From Ancylostoma caninum (taxonomy: Eukaryota; Nematoda; Chromadorea; Rhabditida; Ancylostomatidae), in assembly GCA_037903475.1 (NCBI GenBank), contig JBAJFG010000452.1, positions 1 to 64,000 of the forward strand: DNA of 64,000 nt, written 5' to 3'. Position numbers and translations under genes: made by a program. How positions within the stretch are numbered: the first letter of the stretch is position 1; each line of letters starts with the position of its first letter. This document shows, in pieces, positions 47,001 through 60,283 of the stretch. Below the pieces are notes generated by a model. That model worked only from the letters and a program-made list of their open reading frames with translations. It was not told the origin of the DNA and made no database searches.

Positions 47001-49532
47001 CACAACATACCACAACAGCGTAATTCAACGTAATGGCATGACTTCTACGGCCACACTAAGCCAAGTCAATAGCGACTTAAATAACCTATAAAGTCGGGAA
47101 TTTGTAAGCATCTGCTTTTGTAACAGCTTGAAGTCGGGTGGGAGGCGCACTCATTGCGGCACGGTGGTATTTCTTGTATGAATCCTTCCAAAGCTTTTCC
47201 TCAGCTTTATGGTACGAGCTCAAACCTTTCTATAACGTAGCTCTCGATTTGCCTTTTAACATCGTTAGCATGCAGCAGTCCATCAGATTCAGATTAGTGC
47301 TGCATGAGAGTTAGATCTCAGTACAGGACTTCCTCCACGCACCACTCCAGGACATACAGTTGTTTCATTAGCAGATTTTGAGACTTATTGAAACGTCCCG
47401 TTTGGGCTATGCAGTATGAATTTGATGCAGCAAGGTCTCTTCCCACCAAAAATGATGTTCAAATAGGACTGAGCGTGACGTCGATGTTGTGAACCACAAA
47501 AATCTAAGAAAATTTGCTCTAACCGGACATCTTTTCAAAGACATGATGGAATTCTCGAAGGAAGAGAGAAAAAAGAAAACGGAATTCCGTTTTCACCGCA
47601 GGACTCTCCAGTGCTTTTTACATCTACATCTCTTTTCTGATGGGAATAGAACAGCTTTGTCCTGAAAAGTAGCTCCAGTTCTAAGATTACATCGATGCTC
47701 CCTGCCGCGATGGGTGTGCCTCCCACTCAACTTTGAGCTCTTACAAAAGCAACAGGCGACACATTCCTGATCTGCTAGGTTATATGAGTTACTATTGAGT
47801 TGATTTAGTGCGGCCATAAAGTTCATGCCATTGCATTGGATTCTGCTGCTGTGGTGGTACTAAATATGGTGTGCAAGAACTTATGGCGCACCCTGTAGTA
47901 TGCCCCCATAAAGCAGTCGGTGAACAACACCCAGCAGAAAAAGTGAGTCTACCTTGTATAGAAAGGAACAGCGTTGAATTTACTGAGACGCACAAAAAGT
48001 TCAATAATCGCAACTTACCTACTACCACCTCAAACTTTTTCATGTCCTTCTGCCATTTTAGGGCCTGACGAACCCTCTTTTGGAGCATGTCGTCGTAGCG
48101 AAGTCGTCGAGCTTCAAGTGCACGCATCTTCTCCGTGGGAAGCAATTCCTGAAAAGCATGTCCATGAGTAATGGGATGAATCAGCAACTTCCTAGTAATG
48201 AAAGCAGTCAAAGGAACATGACGATTACACTAAGCGCAGTCTAAACAAATGTACAAACACAGGCAAATACAGTTCAAATGATTCATAAACATCTAAACTG
48301 CAACTAGCTCATACTTTGTCGAGATATTGGTTTTTAAATCTACTGTAAAAACCTTCCGAAAGTCTTTCACCTGAAAGAGAACGAAAAGAGAAAGAGATTC
48401 GAAAATCACCTTATTTTTGACGATCACTTCAGTAATCTGATAATGTGGATATTGAGCGAGTACTAAATCTAACTAGAATAGAATATCATGGATCTCAAAA
48501 TCTGCTTTCCTTCGAAGAAAACAACTGCAAAACATCCACTTGATCAAACGTCACTAAATAAACCATTGATGCGTCTACTCTATATAATATTCTTTTTCTA
48601 GGTTGCTCACTCGCTTAATGCTCAAAAAAAACATTTCCCTGTGCCATTTATCTGTGCCGATGTTGTCCAGTGTGAAAGTTGCGAAAGTCTTTGGAAATGA
48701 AACTTCCACTAATAAATGAAAACTATATAACAGATACAATCTTGCCATAACTATAATTGGTGTTAGGGTGAATAGGTCAAACATCTGTAAAGATATACAA
48801 AGAAATTAAGACATAACTGTTGAAGCAGCTGCTCTCATTGTATTCGAAAATGTGAACAGAAATTATTCTTACATCATCACACATCCTTGCTGGATTTTCT
48901 TCTTCAATTCCAAGACGATATAACAACTGATTTAACTGTTCAATAAGTTGCTCTTGCTCAAGCTGCCGAGTCTCATACAAAGGCCTCAGCTTCTTTATTT
49001 CGCTCTCGATGGATTTAAGCTGGAACATATAAATTATCTATCAAGGAACGAACGCGTACTCTGCTCGCCATTATGAGAAACTATGAGCAAGAAACACCAA
49101 AAACTTACAAGTTCTACTGAACCAGGCGGAGCCTTCCGGTTCTCCCATGGCTCCATTCCTAGCTGAGATCGCATCCTATCAATTCGATTGAGCCCATTCT
49201 CTATGTCTGAGGCTACGGCAGCTACCATATTTTCCTCAGATGCAACCTAAATTTAATTTTATTGATAGAAAAAGTTGGATGTACTTTACAAGGCATGACT
49301 TTCAAGATACCATGTCGCTGAGTAATTTAGTGATGTGTCCGAAGGCTACACCAACGCGAGTAACTCTAAATTATTTCAGGTGAGAGAAAATTTGAAGCAC
49401 AGGCATCATACAGCAACGAGACTTTACCTGGCCGACTCCGACATGTGTATTTGATCCCATAATTCGTTCAGCTTCGCTATTGCACTCCTTATGTTTTGTT
49501 CCACATCACGATAAGAGTCATTCACAGAAAGC
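44035..49532 (-). CDS. spd-1: PRC1/MAP65-family microtubule bundler (SPD-1-like), 5' exon missing
   Basis: PRC1 proteins crosslink antiparallel microtubules in the spindle midzone for cytokinesis. Fourteen in-phase exons give about 522 aa: 49532-49428, 49365-49311, 49246-49109, 49019-48873, 48148-48019, 46636-46518, 46462-46327, 46248-46149, 46071-45966, 45157-45057, 45004-44920, 44828-44718, 44369-44271, 44172-44035. The N-terminal part has the dimerisation helices (LNELWDQIHMSESAR, VAFGHITKLLSDM) and long coiled coils (ESEIKKLRPLYETRQLEQEQ). The spectrin-like microtubule-binding part follows (LAELWELCHVADIERM, WKSKWAEKM, then YFQNRGRENN matching the family NRGG site). The tail is basic and Ser/Pro-rich (SMITPTKRIK, TPRLTRSP), suiting CDK control and nuclear import. 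The first exon needs two bases before LSVNDSYR; I could not place it. Confidence 0.9.
45170..45600. repeat. Transposon-like remnant in a spd-1 intron, shared with 31.8-32.04 kb
   Basis: Between exons 45966 and 45157, the stretch ending GGAGGACAGACTTGGCAATC (about 45390-45590) resembles 31800-32040 in wording: CTGGGCTAT..GCGGTTA, then GACTCCAGATATGGAGGACA versus GATTCCAGATATGAAGGACA. Both read as a broken minus-strand frame. The element type is unknown; it may be an old DNA transposon. Confidence 0.5.
46968..47895 (-). pseudogene. Decayed Tc1/mariner-type element in a spd-1 intron
   Basis: TA-flanked termini beginning CAGGGTG (46968; inverted at 47895), followed by CTTGCACACNATATTTAGTA, enclose 928 bp. 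On the minus strand a broken frame near 47100-47330 still shows the transposase C-terminal end (NLNLMD where SPDLNPMD is expected, then a Lys/Glu-rich helix ending near PPTRLQAVTKA). Several stops and the short length show it is dead. It fills most of the 1.4-kb intron between exons 48148-48019 and 46636-46518. Confidence 0.8.
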
Positions 49533-49539
49533 CTGCAAT

Positions 49540-51690
49540 AAAGCACAAACGTCTGGTCTTAGCCAACGCATCGTGGAGGAGTTTTTGGGGACTTATCCCA
49601 TATCTAGGGACCCAAATACTTCAAATTTTATTTTGCTTGAACTTTGCATAGAGTGTCACTTGCAGTGGTTAATAGGAAAATCGCATCCCTTTTGTTGCAG
49701 AATACTCATGTTCAATTCCTTGAGAGCAGTATGGGCCGTTGCGAAAAATCAAGGCGATGATCGTTCAGACTCAATAGGTGCTAGTATAGTCGTGGAGGGG
49801 CATAGCGCTTACTGTCGCTGCATTTGCGGTGACACCACTACTTGGTAGCGATAATAGTGTGGAGGAGCGCTTGCAAGGCATAGCCCACCGTTATGGAGCA
49901 AAGCAATTTGCGCCGCAGTGACGAAAACCACTACAATCCTCAAGAAGAACAGTAACAGAATATTTGGACGAAAATCATGTGCTAACAACGTTGAAATATT
50001 TGGTGGGGAACGAGAAGGGTCCCCGCCGTTTCGGGGATCCAGATGGCAAATAAAATCAATAAAAATATTGATTATAATAAGAAGTACTTAACAAAAATCA
50101 TTCAAACAATAATAATGAGAACAAACGATCAAAAATAAACTAATGCGAAATTTTAGAGGTCATTCAAACGGTAGTCGGTACTGGTAGAAGGATCATGGAC
50201 TAATACGCGATCGTTTTCAATCAATATGAAGATGCTTGTACCGACTCTTTTCTGAATAGCCTATAAATATTTGTTTTGCGAGGCAACTTCAAAAATTTGG
50301 TGATCCATTCTCGCCCCCCCCCCCGGGTCCGCCACTGATGTTTAGGCTTATGCATAGGCTTAGGCTTGGGCTTTCAGCTAGAAGACCACTTGGCTCCAGA
50401 TAATACCAGTTATAAATGTTTGATTTTTGGAAAAATGTTTTGTACAACCGACTAAATGTTGGAGGTTTCAATATCTCAGCTCCTATCTAGGTGAACACGA
50501 TTTCTAATACTCTACACAGATATAGAAATCACGTGAAACACCAACCTCCGCGCATTCACGGTGCTTCCAACTCGAAATGGTGAGACCATGCCAGTGCGGA
50601 AGTTCCGTTAACCAATAGTCGAATATTATCACTGAAAATACAAAGAATTTGGAAAATAGCTTAAAACTAGCAATTACATAGAAACGAAGGTCGAACAATC
50701 CAAAAAAGGGAATAGGGAAAGGAGAAATATCCCGATATGGTGAAGAATTTTCTAATAATGATCGGAAACTGGAATAAACCACGTCTTCCTATTCGATGCC
50801 TTATAATCTTCAGCTCTAAATCCTACACTGAGAAAGAATCACCTCCAACGCTTCCGAAAAGGAAGGAAGCCTATAATATATGGGTATAAGGTCGACGGGC
50901 ACTTCTTACATACATATCTACGCAAAAACGTTTCAAAATAGACGCAAACGTCATCGTCGAGGTCAGCCGACGGGGCCGCGTTCAAAAGATTTGAGTTGGC
51001 GCCGCGCGATCTTTCCGTGCTCCAATACAAAATTGGTGCACTGTTCCACATTGAGGTCCCCAAAGTTTTCAGAAAGAAATTCTTCGCTGAAATCGGGAAA
51101 GTGGGGATATTTGTGGTGCTGGTATACACGAATAAGGCGCTAGTCATGTTTGTCCTGCGACAGTGTTGACGCACCTTTTCAAAGTTTCACGAAGATTTCG
51201 CGCTGTCTCAAAGCGGCGAGAATGGGAATGCGGTTTGTCCGCGGAACAGCATAGCATTCCCTACCCGTCTACGGACACTTACCACCTGCACGCGTCGCGT
51301 CAGGCCGTTTTGCCTGTTTGAAGTTTGAACCTAGGAAGAAACAGTCAATCAAGCTTTTAAAAAGGTGACCTAACTCACTCTAACATCTCATTAGGCATAT
51401 AATGTCAAAATTGACCTGTCATTCTCAGAAAAACACCGGGAGCAGTCGTCTTCTAACACTCTCTTACCGGAGGCCTGACGGCAAGTGTCCGATAATCTTC
51501 TCTGCCTGCCAGAATTTCACTTTCTCTTCCCTACTTCGTATCGATGTATGAATTTTTCCGCACGGCAAGCATGCGTAAGTTTGTCGCCATACTCGACGTT
51601 AGTATAGCACCCTGCGTCACCGACTGTAGTAACGGCGCCTATCGATTGAGGACGGGTGTCGCCGCGGCCGCCGATGTTTACGGGTGGCAC
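49540..51690. other. Region upstream of the PRC1 gene; first exon not found
   Basis: The missing start exon of the PRC1-family gene should lie here or further upstream on the minus strand. I found no ATG with an in-phase donor that I can defend. A poly-C run lies near 50316-50325. Frames here are short and unlike any family I know. Confidence 0.4.
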
Positions 51691-51791
51691 AGAATTTGAA
51701 GAAATAACCCGAACTTGAAAAGCGTATGCCTGCGGCGCGGTCGCGTCGCGGCGTACGTTTTTCAAGTTCGGGTTATTTCTTCAAATTCTGC
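51690..51791. repeat. Perfect-arm hairpin of about 100 bp
   Basis: CAGAATTTGAAGAAATAACC at 51690 and its complement ending at 51791 form arms of about 38 bp that continue through CGAACTTGAAAA. The loop of about 30 bp is GC-rich (GCGGCGCGGTCGCGTCGCGG). No target duplication is evident. Confidence 0.85.
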
Positions 51792-52140
51792 GCACTAAAT
51801 GACATCGGTGGCCACCTCTTCACAATTTGTGGGTTCCGTTAACACTAATCTGTCCCACTCGAGCTCGGAAAATTTGTCCATATCCACGCAGAACTGCTCG
51901 TACCCTCGAAGGCTGCAGCCGCAACGCGCACATGAATCGACCAATCACAGACCAGCAATGTACCTCTTGTCACGCAGCCGATGCTTATCATCTGCCGTTG
52001 GCAACGGTGGCCAATCGCTGGTCCCAGTCATAACGGTGCATACCGATTTTCCGCTCTGGCGTTGGCGATCGACGGTCGCATGTGGAGTATGGCACCAGTC
52101 TGACGCCTAGCCTTCAGACACCAGTCTGACGCCTAGCCTA

Positions 52141-52319
52141 TAGTCCTTCTCGAAAAGATAGACGGATTCCGTAGCTGCGAAATCGCGGCGGGACCTGAAC
52201 GATGGAGGCAGAGAGAGCATGCTCTAAGTAAGAGGGTCCCGTAGAACCTGATACGATTCTGCGGCCGCAACGCAACGAAACCGCACGCGCAATCCGTCTA
52301 TCTTTTCAACAAGGACTGT
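52141..52319. mobile_element. TA-flanked MITE of about 180 bp
   Basis: Ends (T/C)AGTCCTTNTNGAAAAGATAG at about 52141 and, inverted, at about 52319 extend to GACGGATT. TA borders both sides. There is no coding sequence. The ends and target fit a non-autonomous Tc1/mariner passenger. A short direct duplication, CAGTCTGACGCCTAGCC, lies just left (52097-52140). Confidence 0.75.
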
Positions 52320-52469
52320 ATCTGTTTTGCACTAAAGCCCGATTTCTGTGAGGTTACGATGGGCTGTACTGCAGATAGGGTATTCCAGTGAACTTTCCCA
52401 AGTTTTGTACAGTGTACTAATTTTAGACGTTAATCGTGATACTCAACCTCATTTTGCATGTCACGGCAT

Positions 52470-52700
52470 TACTGCGCATCAGCGGCTCCACTATCGACGC
52501 AAAACACGGAGATCAATTAGTTCGAAAATTTGCACACAAAGGTCATTGAGGGTGCTGATCGCGAATATCGAACTCGTTTTGCATGTTAATATCGATTTTA
52601 TTGGTTTCACAGATTTTCTTCCAAGGTTGGCCCTGTTCTCAGTCCTGTCTGAAAACTTGCTCATGGGGCCTTTCGAAGGTGCCGGTTTCATATAAGGTGT
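52470..52700. repeat. Diverged relative of the 30.0-kb foldback repeat
   Basis: CAGCGGCTCCACTATCGACG, GTGCTGATCGCGAATATCG, ATCGATTTTATTGGTTT and CTGTCTGAAAACTTGC follow in the same order as in 30020-30230. Only one arm is present. Confidence 0.6.
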
Positions 52701-52719
52701 TTACGTTTATGCACCTCGC

Positions 52720-55700
52720 CCATTTACTCCATGTACTATGCTTTTATCACGACCCTTTTTTATATTATAGTATTCCACCACAGCATCAGTATCACCGTAT
52801 GCTAGCTGAACGAGCGATGCGACTACCCTTATCTTTCATCATAGGAACTCATGCGCGTCAAATGCACGCTTCTAGTACAAAGTTCCCGTAGATGTTGAGG
52901 AGATGATCTAGACACAATCTTCATCTAGTTGTACATGCTCTACAGTGCGCCAGATGACAAGGCTCGTTGACTGCTAGAAGATTGCGCAGTACTTGGAATT
53001 CTCTTCCTACGAACGGTGAGAGAGGACACTCACCCTTGCCAAAGGAACGCAAGATTCGATGACTTACCTATAAAGAACTTTGAATTGCAATCACGAACAC
53101 AGCTGCTGCAGGTGCGCTAGCGCTGCCGGAACGCGCCAGTTTACGCAGACATGGCCGCATGAGCAAATCTGGGATGTAGTAAACCTATTAAAACTTCAGT
53201 GAATGATGAACGTTAACTGGCAGTTAACTTCCAGCTAACGGAGAACTCTGGGAGAGGTAATGTAAGCTTCAGTGGCCCGAAAATGGTTCTCAAAATACGG
53301 TTCTTGGAAACTACCACGAAACGGGGAACATACTTGCTGGTGAGCAAACAGTTTGAAATCGAACTATGAGCTCACCGTTACGTTGAACTTGCTGCCAGTA
53401 TGAAACGACGAGGACGCGGTGAGCGAAAGTGTGCGGCGCGCGAGACGCAAACGGCGACCTCGTCGTTTCGCGAAGGAGTCCTCCAGAGGACTTTTTGCTC
53501 ATGGTTCGAGCTCATCGCTGTGGCCAGTCGAGCGTGCACTGACTCCTTTTTGGTGAAGACGCATATCCGAGTACATCAGCTGATCGATGCTCCCACTGTC
53601 TCGATCACCATGAGCTTCCGTCGGAGATCATCGATGACTCCGATTTTTTGGTGGCTGATTCTGACAGCTGAGCCTTACCCCTTCCTAGATTAAATCCCAC
53701 ACATTTTATTTGGGTAATCTTATCTTGGTCACATAAGTTCCGTTAACAATAAAATTTGTGGTTCAGAGATATGTCGTCATACTCCGAGGAAACCGAGTAT
53801 TCCATGTGTGAAGGTTCGAAACACCTGAGAGTTAGAAGGTCTTGCAAAAGTCTCATCATTCAAAGGCCGCGATTGTCAGTTAGACCATAGCTTATTGGTG
53901 TTAGCAAACCAGAGGTGACAGTTCACCGCGACCTTCTGCTCATGGTTTCGTCTTCGTTCCAAGAGGTTTATCACCACCCCTGGCCAATCCAGGAACAGTA
54001 ATGGAGGCGTATTCGGGAGCGGCACCTTGACTTTCCTGATTTTCTCTCGTGTTATGCGCTAATTTGCCATTAGATATGCTTTCCACGTCCATCACGGACC
54101 CCGAACTTTGGCAAAGTCTCAGAAACTGAACCCATGGCGGTTACTGGCTTTATAAGCACCAGAAACAGCGTCAGGACTTCTAAGTATTACCTCTCTGGTG
54201 TTTCGCACAATCTCGCCATGTGATATACAAAAGTTCTTCGTCTCTGGAATACGGCAAAATACAGGGAAAATTCAGAACTTGTTAACACTGTGGAGCAAAG
54301 CTCTAGAGCTGTACATAAGATAGTGGGAGTGACCTTTGAAAGATTCTAAAATGTCAGAAATACTACAGTTAACAACGCGAGCACTGAAGCCACATTAATT
54401 AGGTACTTAACCTCGAAGAAAGAGCTGTGGATTATTTTTCACTAAATTTTGGTGGCAATATCGCTTTTCTGGGGTGTCTGAGAAAGTGAACGAGGTAAAG
54501 TTTTGTAGGCTTTCCACAACAAAGTTATGCAGTTCTGTACTATGCATTTTGGGAATCAAACAAATTGTGCCTCTGTAGCCGACCCGTTCTTGCCCTAACG
54601 CAGTCTTGCGTTGGCTTCTGTGTTTCCAAGCAACACTTTCCGAATCGTTTCGGAGGTAATAGACGAAGGACACCTAATTGAGTTGCGCGACCCTCGTGTA
54701 ATGTCGTAATGGATATTGCGGAGCATGTTAATTTCTCGCTTTTCCACTCGAACCACTCTCTCCTACTCTCGCTTCTCAGCTTCTCTCGGGAGAGTGTAGA
54801 CTATTGAGGAATTTCCCATGGGTGCAAATATGAGTGGAGTAGTGCAGGCTCAAAAAGAGAATTCAACCATTTTCTTTTTGTTCAACTCTTTCCAAGGGCC
54901 GAGACGCATGCTATCCGCGAGTGCTTCGACCCTGGGCTATTATTCGTAAACCCACAACTGGGCTTTCTTTCATATCCGGTGGATCCTACAGTTACGTAGT
55001 CCATAGGATGTCCAGCCATGCTAACCACTGTCGGTTTATGAGGTTACCTCTCCATGAATCCCAGCCTTGAATAATTCTCAAGTATTTTATGAGATCCAAA
55101 AATGACAGAAGAAAACATGAAAAAAAAAGAAAGGCGCCTGTCACGAAGCCTCTCACGCTTGAGTTCTGGGCTGGGATTAACAAAACATTTACCACGCAAC
55201 TCAAATATGGTTATCGTTGTCGGTGATCCTATAGACTACATCACATTAGGAGACGCAGGAGGTGAAAGTACATTTGTTGAGCCAGACATTGTTATCCCTC
55301 TCTCTCTTCTCTCCTTCTTTCTCTATGCGGTCCGTGTATTCTGGCTTGAATCTCTTCTTGAAGTTGAAAATTAGGTCAGGCTTAGTGCCTGTTACATGGC
55401 TAGATTTTCTCAAGTCGTCTACGTCAGAATACAATTGGATTATATATAGAAAGAAAGCAAAATTATTGTTTCCGGGATATCGCCATTTGAATTTCCTCAA
55501 GTTGAACCTGTCACCCTCCTTCGCATCATATCGTGTTCATGGCGTCGCTACCGATTAAATGGGACGTGTCTGTCCATCATTTCTTCATAAGCAAATTCCT
55601 TTGCAATGAATTTCCACCAATTGCTTAGACGATGCACATACTCGTCCCATATAAGGATCTATTCTTTCACCTTTATCCTATGCTGTCAATTATGCTCACA

Positions 55701-58110
55701 ATAAAAAAGGGCACAACTCTGGAGAACATACCTTATCGCTGCAGTGCTGACTAATGAGAAAAAAAGCATCGAAAGAGAAATGTGAAAAGGATGAACGAAA
55801 AGGTTAACAAGAAAGGCACATATAAAATAAGAACCATTCCGGGAATCGATGAAATGACGTAAGCCGGCAGCTGAGGTCCTCACACCTCCTAAGCGGCAAA
55901 GTATAACCTGACCGATCGCATGTGATGTGGACCTGGCTGCGAGCAAAAACTAAAAGTATCAGTTAAGTACAGCCCGGGAGTTGCATCATGTAGGTTGTCG
56001 CGAAAGATAACCGCAACGTAGAATTGAAATTTTGGATGTTCAAGTCCTTAGAAAATCGATACTAATGTTTACTCAAAACTCGCTTTGGTCTGGAGCTGCA
56101 TAAGGATGCACAAAACCGCAACGGAAAGTTTTTGAAGAAAGCATAAAAAAAACCTAAAAAATTGTGCCTCATAGTGGAAATTTCCTTCGTTGGGCTTTGC
56201 ATCGAGGTAAACATGCTCACGCTCTTCTCTTCGGTTAACATATTCAATAAGAAATTAGCCGTCGAGATGGAAACACTTGGGTTCGAGAGCTAGAATCGTA
56301 ATCGAGTTCCATGACTGAGACGTTATCATCAACAGAACCCCGTCAAATGCCAGAAAACAGGGCTAACCATCGAGTTCAGTCGACCTGATAGTGACCAAGC
56401 TTACACGACTCCCACGATTTTGACCATCAGGCTTGCTTCTCAAACCCCATTTCGATGGAAACTGTCTTAGGGACCATCTTCCACCCACAACAAGTAAACT
56501 AAGGTCTTTCCATCGAAGAAATCGAAAAGGCTGTTGTTGGTGTTTGGAACGACCTGGAGATCGTCAACAACACCATCTTCAGTATGTCGCGCAGGATAGT
56601 TGAAGAGGCAATAAACAAAGAGGTGCTAACCAATCGCTGATCCATCAACTTTTGCTTTTTTCTCGAAGGAAACTGTAGTTTAGGTGATTGGCTCGTGAGT
56701 GGTTCGGGAACATCTTCTTTTGATATTCAGCATATACATACATGCATCATCTGGCCACGGGTAGCGGTTTCTGCACATGAAGAATGGATTTCATGTGAGG
56801 CACCATGTGCATCACAATGTCTACAATATGTTGATCCAAAAAGTTAGGCTAAGTTTATATATGCATTTGAGAAAAGAACCCTAAAATAGTATTAACCCAA
56901 TCTAGAAGGCTCCCACCAAAATTCGGTTTATCACCGACGTACACGTTTCCATTTGCTTATCCCTTATAAGGAATGCGCACTTCACCTTCGCTCGCTAGAG
57001 AATTTCGTGTGCAATACGCACTTGCAGGCGGGGTATCTTGGGAGTCCACGGGAAATATGGGCGGTTCTTCGAGTTAATAGAGTTTGGTCGACTTGCTCAC
57101 GAACCAATCCAAATAGCCCATTAACTGCATTCGATGTCGACTTGCTTGAAGTCTTCGCATTGTTTCGGTCCATTTGCATCTCTTGGGGGATTCCCGATCG
57201 CCAATCTCGGCAATCTCGCATTGCTTCAGCCAATTCATGGAATGTGGCACTTGTTGGCCAGACCGGGCGCTAGCCGCGCCGTAGATGAACTAGTCGTATA
57301 TTGTGGGTCATTTCCTTAAAAGGCAACTCTCTCTCTCTCTTTCTCTCAAACAGTTTTCAGTTCTCTGGATCTGCAGCTTTTCGTTCTGAATTTTCCATCT
57401 AGAACATAAGAGAGCTGTTCAACAGGATGGCATTGTCTCCAGTTCCTTCCCTTATTTGCCCTTCACCATGCTGCTGATTAATTTTTCCATTGTTCATCCG
57501 CTGTTGAGCCAGTTGTGTAATGAGTAGATTAGGTGGGATCCGCTGGACCACCAAGAAAAGATGTCTCACACATGCGTACTAGTAGTGAGCTTAACCCATC
57601 TGGTAAGCTTTGCTAAGTACGTAGTGGCTAAGCTTGTCGGAGGAGAGGGTCAATTTTTAAAATGTCAAACGACCTGGGACGTTCATTCAGTACATATAGC
57701 CAGCTACAGAAATGTAGCTCACAGATGGCGATGACTTGGTCATGTTCGAGACTATTTCTCTAAATTAAGTATAGTATGTAGATGATTCCTTTTCCCTAAT
57801 TTGATCGCGGTCTGAACCGATTAGGTGAGAGAGCGGCGATGTATAATGGCGGCATTAGTATAACCAAAATTCTCGTGCTCCAGCATCAGTGCTAGACAGG
57901 CTTCGGCAGGAACTTGGCTCAAGGCAAACGGCACTTCGTAAAAGATGAGGTGAGCAAAGGGGCTTCGTAGCTGGGACTTGGACCTCCGTCGGAAAACTGC
58001 ACACTCCTTTGCAGGTAAGGGTAAAGAAGGCAGATTGAACCGAGGAATCCTTCATCCATGAGTTCTACTAATTGTGACCGAAATAAGAACAGAATCGAAA
58101 TCTTTTAAAA
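52720..58110. other. Gene-poor region
   Basis: No protein family or splice pattern was recognised over about 5.4 kb. Minor features are a short inverted pair GAAACGACGAGG / CCTCGTCGTTTC at 53401 and about 53467, and a CT-rich microsatellite at about 57327-57348. The frames present are short and stop-rich in all phases. Confidence 0.55.
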
Positions 58111-58119
58111 ATCACACTC

Positions 58120-58640
58120 GGAAAAGTACCTAGCGGCACCCATGACATCGTTTGTACTAGACGGATCGTGCTCAAATTTTGTAACAAGAGTGCACATAAA
58201 ACTCTTTCTCCAGTTATCGATGGAAATTGGAATTAATTGATTTTGGTAGGAGTTTATGGGGCTATCATGCGAAACTCCTGCAGGGGCACTGCTTCCAGCG
58301 CTTATAAAGACACAAATTCTGCACGGATCCTGCTGGACACAGGTACGTACATACGTAGTTGCAACATACTATCTAAGTCTCGAAGAGAGCTGGATTTAAT
58401 TAATTTTGGTAGGAGTTATAGGTGAAAAACTACCTCCCAGTGCCCACAGTATCGTTGGTACTGGATGGATTCTGTTCAAACTTTGTAGTAGGATTACGAG
58501 TACGCTCTACTGCCAATTGCCAGAGGAAATTGGAACTATTTGATTTTGAAGGGAGATATTGCTGAGGAATTCTCTGAACCCTAGGGTAAATTTGCCCCAA
58601 AATTTAGGGCTCAGCACCGGTCCAGAGAATTTTCGTCGAA
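58120..58640. repeat. Diverged tandem repeat of about 170 bp
   Basis: Three related units contain GCCCACAGTATCGTTGGTACT-like, CAAACTTTGTANNAGGA and GGAAATTGGAATTAATTGAT words in the same order (about 58135, 58290-58390, 58440-58550). The last run ends in an imperfect palindrome around AATTCTCTGAACC. No gene. Confidence 0.6.
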
Positions 58641-59034
58641 CTTTCTTCAAAATCGAATATTTCCAATTGTATTGACGCGGTTAGCTAGAGGATAGGCTGC
58701 TCGTTCCAATGAATAATAAAATTGCCTCGTTTATTCAGTAACAGCGGAAAAAAATAGCTGAAAACGGTGTTCAACACTATTTGGCCACAAGTTCTTCAAA
58801 TAACTTCTTCCAAAATCAATTATTTCCAATTTTATTCACATTGTTGTATCCAGGAAGTACTGCTCCGTCAAACTAATAACAAAGGCCTCCGAAATCTCCG
58901 TCTTCCTTCACAATTGTTTTCACGGCCATCACACTTGTTAAAACTTGACAACTCCGTGTATACATGTCGATTTGCATTGAAAACACGAAGCCAATGTTCG
59001 CACAAACTTGTTTTAACACTGAACCGAACGAAAC

Positions 59035-59517
59035 CAGGGTCCGTAGTAAAGTGTCATGGCGGCGAGATGTACTTCCAAACCCACCACTACGCTTTAGGTG
59101 ATGATTGCATGCCAGCTTACATCCATGGAGTAAGGATAGCAGATCATTACCAGCAACGTCACTGCTAGAGCATGCATGTGCGAACAGAGAAGATCATCGT
59201 CCTTCTGGAAGATCATCGCCTTCTCATGCTGTGGAAATAGTGGGAGAGATGAGTAGACGCTGAATTAGCTATCCCGACCGTCTCACTCTGCGTCTATTCA
59301 CCTCTACCACTTTTTCTACTGCATGAGAAGGCGGTCACCTCTCAAAAGGCAATGATTTACTGTTTTGCCCCATACGTGCTCTAGCAGTGACGTGGATGGC
59401 AATGATCGGCTTATCCTTTACTCCATAGGTGTGACCTGGCATGCAATCATCACCTAAAGCGTGGTGGTGAGTTTTGGAGTTCATCTCATCGCCATGACAC
59501 TTTACTACGGGCCCAGG
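59035..59517. mobile_element. Inverted-repeat (MITE-like) element, full copy
   Basis: GGTCCGTAGTAAAGTGTCAT at about 59038 returns inverted at about 59495-59515. Arms of about 120 bp include GATGATTGCATGCCAG, and a second inner hairpin surrounds CTTCTCATGC. A truncated copy lies in intron 3 of the ankyrin gene (9394-9735). The outer flanks share AACC/GGTT, so the target duplication is unclear. Non-coding. Confidence 0.8.
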
Positions 59518-60283
59518 TTATCATTCAACTTTTGGTTTCCACGTCTCCTAACACTGCACGAATCTTCATGAATCCTCAGCCAGGATAACCAATCAGGCTA
59601 AAAGTCGTTGGCTTGGGTGGTCGGAGGGTCTGGAATAGGTTGCCTATTTTGTAATGATACTTTTACTTGTACTTTTACGCTTACTTTTATACCTTTATGC
59701 CTTGTTGCCTTGTGCGTTGACCGTCATTACCCACCGCACTCATGCAGTAGTGGTCACGGGGCAAATGCGTGAAAAAAAAACCGTTGCCCTCATCTGTTTG
59801 GGGAATCGGATCAGTAGAATTCCAAAAAAAAAACGTGTTGATGAAAAATTCAAGCTTTATGTTCCAAAGAATGAGTGCTTCAAAGCAGCAGTGAAAAGCA
59901 ATAGCTTAAAATATGTCAATATAAAATTTCGACAGTTTGGTGAAGTATTCTTGACCGTTCTCTACAAAAAAATATTTGTAATCAGTTATTTAATGCCGAA
60001 CAGACCCTTAAAAACCTGAGTAGAGTCAGTAGAATTCAAAATTGAAGAAAGAATTGAAGTGTGAAATGGATTGAAAATAGATTGACTGCAGATTTTTGCA
60101 CAAGATATATGGGGATATGAATAATTTTCCTCATTCTTGGTGGCAAGAACCACTGCTTCCTCCCATTACTCCCTCTGATTTCTTTCCAGGAAGCCTATTC
60201 AGGTTGTCACTTAACCCGTGTAAGTAAAATTGGAATGATCCTCTCAACGGGATATGAAATATCGATGCTACTAAGACACATGG

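Noticed and set aside
47792..48211. 139-residue minus-strand ORF as a separate gene
   Set aside because: It is spd-1 exon 48148-48019 read through into intron and transposon sequence.
48315..48370. Extra spd-1 exon between 48873 and 48148
   Set aside because: It has an acceptor and donor, but its 56 nt break the phase; joining 48873 to 48148 directly keeps frame and family alignment.
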